From positions 1-55,181 of the forward strand of contig JAHEYU010000038.1 in NCBI GenBank assembly GCA_023251435.1: a stretch of DNA of 55,181 nt, read 5' to 3'. The notes under the pieces were generated by a model. It was given only the letters and a program-made list of their open reading frames with translations, made no database searches and was not told where the DNA came from. Both the position numbers and the translations under genes were made by a program. Source of the stretch: Bacteroidota bacterium (GTDB taxonomy: Bacteria > Bacteroidota > Bacteroidia > Bacteroidales > Prolixibacteraceae). This document shows, one piece after another, positions 52,518 through 55,181 of this stretch; position 1 is the first letter of the stretch, and each line of letters opens with the position of its first letter.

Positions 52518-53645
52518 ATGATTGGAGATCACCACCATCACCATATAGAAAACGACCCGGCATACTCCGGATTAAATGTAAATCAGGGTATTGAACCACT
52601 GCCTTCGGTAAGCGAAGACTCGGTTAAGCGTTTCCTGAAACACAAAAAAAAGCGCAGTTTATCGGTACAACAATTCGTTGACGGAATCCTGAATGGCGAT
52701 ATTACTATTTTGAGTCAGGCGGTAACGCTGGTTGAAAGTTCGAAACCCGAACACCAGGAAATTGCCCAGGAAATAATCGTAAAATGTCTGCCTTTCTCCG
52801 GAAATTCGGTTCGTATCGGGATTACCGGAGTTCCGGGAGTTGGCAAGAGTACCTTTATCGAAGCCATGGGGAAACACATTACTTCGAAAGGAAACAAACT
52901 GGCTGTTTTGGCCATTGACCCCAGCAGCGAGCGCACCAAAGGAAGTATTTTGGGCGATAAAACTCGGATGGAAGATCTTTCCATCGATCCGAACGCGTAT
53001 ATCCGTCCCTCCCCGTCGGCAGGTTCGCTGGGCGGCGTGGCCCGCAAAACACGCGAAATAATTGTGCTCTGCGAAGCGGCGGGGTTCAACCATATTTTTA
53101 TTGAAACTGTGGGCGTGGGGCAAAGCGAAACTGCCGTACATTCGATGGTTGATTTTTTCCTTTTGCTGATGCTGGCCGGTGCCGGCGACGAGTTGCAGGG
53201 AATCAAACGCGGTATCATGGAAATGGCCGATGCCATCACCATCAATAAAGCCGACGGAAACAACATCGAAAAAGCCGGACTGGCACGGGTTCAGTATATG
53301 AATGCCCTGCACCTGTTCCCTGCTTCCGATTCGGGATGGAAACCGAAAGTGCTCACCTGTTCGGCTTATATGAAAACAGGCATCGGCGAAATCTGGGAAA
53401 CCATCGACGAATATCTGGCACATGTAAAAGGAAATGGCTATTTTCAGCTCAAACGGAACGAGCAATCGAAATTCTGGATGTACGAAACAATCAACGAGCA
53501 CCTGCGAAACAGCTTTTACCAAAACGAACAAATTAATGGTTTGATGGAAGAATTGGAGGTAAAAGTTTTGAAAGAAGAAATTTCGTCGTTTGTTGCCGCA
53601 AAGAAATTACTCGATTTATACGATCAGATAAAGAAGAACATTTAA
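52518..53645 (+). CDS. meaB: Methylmalonyl-CoA mutase-associated GTPase MeaB
   Basis: A 375-residue G3E-family GTPase that protects and loads B12 into methylmalonyl-CoA mutase. Motifs are Walker A GITGVPGVGKSTF, the switch block LAIDPSSERTKGSILGDKTRM, FIETVGVGQSE and the base-recognition NKAD. An unusual natural run of five histidines follows the start (MIGDHHHHHIENDPAYSGLNV); the rest of the N-terminus is typical of Bacteroidota MeaB. The mutase genes are not in the window. ATG 52518 is chosen over a TTG at 52512. Length is normal apart from the tract. Confidence 0.95.
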   Translation: MIGDHHHHHIENDPAYSGLNVNQGIEPLPSVSEDSVKRFLKHKKKRSLSVQQFVDGILNGDITILSQAVTLVESSKPEHQEIAQEIIVKCLPFSGNSVRIGITGVPGVGKSTFIEAMGKHITSKGNKLAVLAIDPSSERTKGSILGDKTRMEDLSIDPNAYIRPSPSAGSLGGVARKTREIIVLCEAAGFNHIFIETVGVGQSETAVHSMVDFFLLLMLAGAGDELQGIKRGIMEMADAITINKADGNNIEKAGLARVQYMNALHLFPASDSGWKPKVLTCSAYMKTGIGEIWETIDEYLAHVKGNGYFQLKRNEQSKFWMYETINEHLRNSFYQNEQINGLMEELEVKVLKEEISSFVAAKKLLDLYDQIKKNI

Positions 53646-53667
53646 ACTCACTCTAATAATTAATTCA

Positions 53668-54768
53668 ATGAGAAACCTTTTAGCAATTTTGGTATTGGCC
53701 CTGACAGTATTTTCGTGTCAAACGGCAAAAGATGAATTTTCGATCAAAGGCTCTATTGCAGGCGTAGAAACCGGCAAAGTTTATCTGCAGAAGATTGTGG
53801 ACGGTCGCCCGCAAGATGTTGACACAGTAGATGTTGTTGAGGGAAAATTTACTTTAAAGGGAAAAATGGAAACTCCCGATTTCCGTGTCCTTAGACTGAA
53901 TGAGCAGGATTACTTCGCCCAGCTTTTTCTCGATAATTCGAAAGTTACGATCGTTGCCTACAAAGACAGCCTGAGAAGTACTAAAATCACAGGTTCTCCA
54001 AGTCAGGATATTTTTCAGATCTACCTTTCAGAATTCGAACGCCTAAGCAAACAAGGCAATGAACTTCAAGAGAAATATCAGGCAGCCATGATGAGTGGAA
54101 ATGCTGATGAAGCAAAAAAAGCTGAAATAGATTTTAAAGCAATGTCTGATAACATGACCGTTTTTACAAAAAACTTTGTGAAAGAGCATAACAATTCGGT
54201 TGTAGCTGCCTACATAACATTGGCTGGGCTTGCAAATCAAATAGATGGCGCCGAACTTGATTCGATTGCCAGTAAATTCCCGGCAGAAATCAGTACTTCA
54301 GAATATGTAATAAAAGTAAAAGAGAAGGTCGCAAGTATGAAAAAGACCGCCATTGGCGCTGTTGCACCCGATTTTACCATGAACGATCCGGCCGGAAATC
54401 CGGTTCAGTTGTCATCGTTGCGCGGTAAAGTGGTACTGATTGATTTTTGGGCTTCGTGGTGCGCTCCCTGCCGGCAGGAAAACCCCAATGTGGTTAAACT
54501 TTATCAGAAATACAATCCAAAAGGATTCGAAATCATTGGCGTTTCGCTCGACCGTGGCAAAGAAGAATGGGTACAGGCAATTAAAGACGATCAGTTAAGC
54601 TGGGTGCATGTTTCCGACCTTCAATTCTGGCAGAATGCTGCTGCCCGTCTTTATTCGGTTGAAGCCATACCACAAACCTATCTGCTCGACAAGGAAGGTA
54701 AAATTATTGCCAAAGGTTTGAGAAGCGATCAACTCGCTGAAAAACTGAATGAACTTTTTCCTGAATAA
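53668..54768 (+). CDS. TlpA-like thioredoxin-fold lipoprotein with DUF4369-type N-terminus
   Basis: A 366-residue lipoprotein with lipobox TVFSC (Cys17). An N-terminal DUF4369-like beta-rich domain (about 22-110, FSIKGSIAGVETGKVYLQKI) and a helical linker (about 110-225) precede a TlpA/AhpC-type thioredoxin domain (about 228-366, IGAVAPDFTMNDPAGNPVQLSSLRGKVVLIDFWASWCAPCRQENPNV). The redox motif is W-C-A-P-C (Cys265, Cys268), and the cis-Pro is in VEAIPQTYLLD. It probably acts as a periplasmic or surface thiol-disulfide reductase. It follows meaB by 22 bp, so co-transcription is possible. Confidence 0.92.
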   Translation: MRNLLAILVLALTVFSCQTAKDEFSIKGSIAGVETGKVYLQKIVDGRPQDVDTVDVVEGKFTLKGKMETPDFRVLRLNEQDYFAQLFLDNSKVTIVAYKDSLRSTKITGSPSQDIFQIYLSEFERLSKQGNELQEKYQAAMMSGNADEAKKAEIDFKAMSDNMTVFTKNFVKEHNNSVVAAYITLAGLANQIDGAELDSIASKFPAEISTSEYVIKVKEKVASMKKTAIGAVAPDFTMNDPAGNPVQLSSLRGKVVLIDFWASWCAPCRQENPNVVKLYQKYNPKGFEIIGVSLDRGKEEWVQAIKDDQLSWVHVSDLQFWQNAAARLYSVEAIPQTYLLDKEGKIIAKGLRSDQLAEKLNELFPE

Positions 54769-54850
54769 TTGAAATATACCTGCTAATAAATGTATCAAAA
54801 TAGTAACTTTAAATTTTGCTTAAAGGTATCATAAATGTTACTTTCGAATC

Positions 54851-55036
54851 ATGAAAACCGACGAAATCATAAAATTCATTGAGGAAGACGGCTGGGAAAG
54901 GGTAAGACAGAAAGGAAGTCACATCCAGTTTAAGCACCCTTTGAAGAAAGGAGCGGTTACCATTCCTTACCATGGTAACAAAGATGTTCCGAAATGGCTC
55001 GAAAGTTCAATTCTAAAACAGGCGGGGCTTAAATAG
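54851..55036 (+). CDS. hicA: HicA-type mRNA interferase toxin, second copy
   Basis: A 61-residue HicA: VRQKGSHIQFKHPLKKGAVTIPYHGNKDVPKWLESSILKQAGL is a close match to the typical HicA core, with catalytic His in GSHIQF. A TAnnTTTG-like element, TACTTTCG (one mismatch), lies just before the start. The antitoxin follows 30 bp later. It is more typical of the family than the HicA at 15739, so the two systems are not recent duplicates. Confidence 0.93.
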   Translation: MKTDEIIKFIEEDGWERVRQKGSHIQFKHPLKKGAVTIPYHGNKDVPKWLESSILKQAGLK

Positions 55037-55051
55037 CCTTTCCTTTTAATG

Positions 55052-55059
55052 AAAGGAGA
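55052..55059 (+). promoter_or_regulatory. Shine-Dalgarno of the second hicB
   Basis: AAAGGAGA lies 7 bp upstream of the hicB ATG at 55067, a clear ribosome-binding site that is uncommon in this genome. Confidence 0.5.
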
Positions 55060-55066
55060 TAGCAAT

Positions 55067-55181
55067 ATGTTTAAAGTAGATGTGATGGTTCGACCAAACA
55101 AAGATGGATGGTGGGCTGAGATAACAAGTTTGCCCGGATGTTTTTCTGGTGGCGAAAGTCTTGAAGAATTGAGACGCAACA
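55067..55181 (+). CDS. hicB: HicB-type antitoxin, 5' part only
   Basis: The first 38 codons of a HicB antitoxin, cut by the right edge of the window. The fragment MFKVDVMVRPNKDGWWAEITSLPGCFSGGESLEELRRN is a typical HicB partial RNase H-like fold beginning (W-A-E-I-x-x-L-P-G-C-x-x-x-G-E-S). It pairs with hicA at 54851. Whether a DNA-binding domain follows cannot be seen. Confidence 0.88.
   Translation, partial: MFKVDVMVRPNKDGWWAEITSLPGCFSGGESLEELRRN

Noticed and set aside
52525-52550. Vector-derived His tag in meaB
   Set aside because: Adjacent sequence is continuous chromosomal DNA with normal MeaB residues, so it is a native tract unless reads show otherwise.
52659-53531. 290-codon open frame on the minus strand inside meaB
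   Set aside because: It is the complement of a confidently identified MeaB gene and has the irregular composition of a shadow frame.
1-55181. Insertion sequences, integrases, CRISPR arrays, tRNA or rRNA genes
   Set aside because: None could be recognised on either strand; no transposase, integrase or cas motif and no regular spacer array was seen.

Overview
The window is chromosomal DNA of a Bacteroidota bacterium, probably of the Bacteroidales/Marinilabiliales kind. Supporting signs are three SusC/SusD pairs, many Bacteroidota-type promoters (TTTG upstream of TAnnTTTG), a fused murF-alr gene, an RprXY-like two-component system, a GldB lipoprotein, and a type IX secretion (T9SS) sorting domain on a glycosidase. 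No rRNA, tRNA, CRISPR array, transposase or integrase was found.

Layout. 1-4.2 kb: a gene tail, rpmH, then a PASTA membrane protein, an RluD-type pseudouridine synthase, a HEPN/MNT toxin-antitoxin pair and ddl. 4.3-15.1 kb: a DUF1016 nuclease, dnaB, a secreted protein of the family often labelled 'asparagine synthetase B', a secreted TIM-barrel protein, a T9SS-exported multidomain glycosidase, a DUF4143 ATPase, and a broken C69 peptidase gene. 15.2-24.9 kb: YdeI-like protein, hicAB, an AlkD-like protein, a GH2 enzyme, phosphofructokinase, a DUF1080 lipoprotein, gldB, a PorT-like barrel and nadE. 25-31.5 kb: a Crp/Fnr regulator, tdk-murF/alr, then an acidic protein, rsmI and a HAD phosphatase. 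31.8-47.5 kb: three consecutive susCD transcription units. 47.6-55.2 kb: RprX/RprY-like two-component system with a half-size TauE/SafE protein, a DUF1573 protein, a small lipoprotein inserted behind a duplicated gene end, meaB, a TlpA-like lipoprotein, and a second hicAB cut by the window edge.

How the genes work together. Peptidoglycan precursor supply is represented by murF-alr and ddl. Information processing is represented by rpmH, rluD, dnaB and rsmI. Carbohydrate use is spread over the T9SS glycosidase, GH2, the DUF1080 protein, the xylose-isomerase-like protein and the three SusCD uptake pairs. The SusCD block itself carries no enzyme, sigma factor or sensor. Three toxin-antitoxin systems (HEPN/MNT, hicAB twice) sit between housekeeping genes.

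Most notable observations. (1) The last 66 bp of the DUF1573 gene recur 920 bp downstream with only two differences, both synonymous; the copies bracket a small lipoprotein gene and each is followed by its own terminator, which looks like an attachment-site or allele-replacement footprint. (2) A five-unit, 11-bp-phased array resembling a Pho box lies between pfkA and the DUF1080 gene, centred inside an 11-bp inverted repeat. (3) A perfect 12-bp dyad brackets the predicted promoter of the DUF4143 ATPase. Start codons were moved from the longest open frame wherever signal peptides, overlaps or promoter position favoured a downstream ATG. All functional calls come from reading the sequence; no database search was run.
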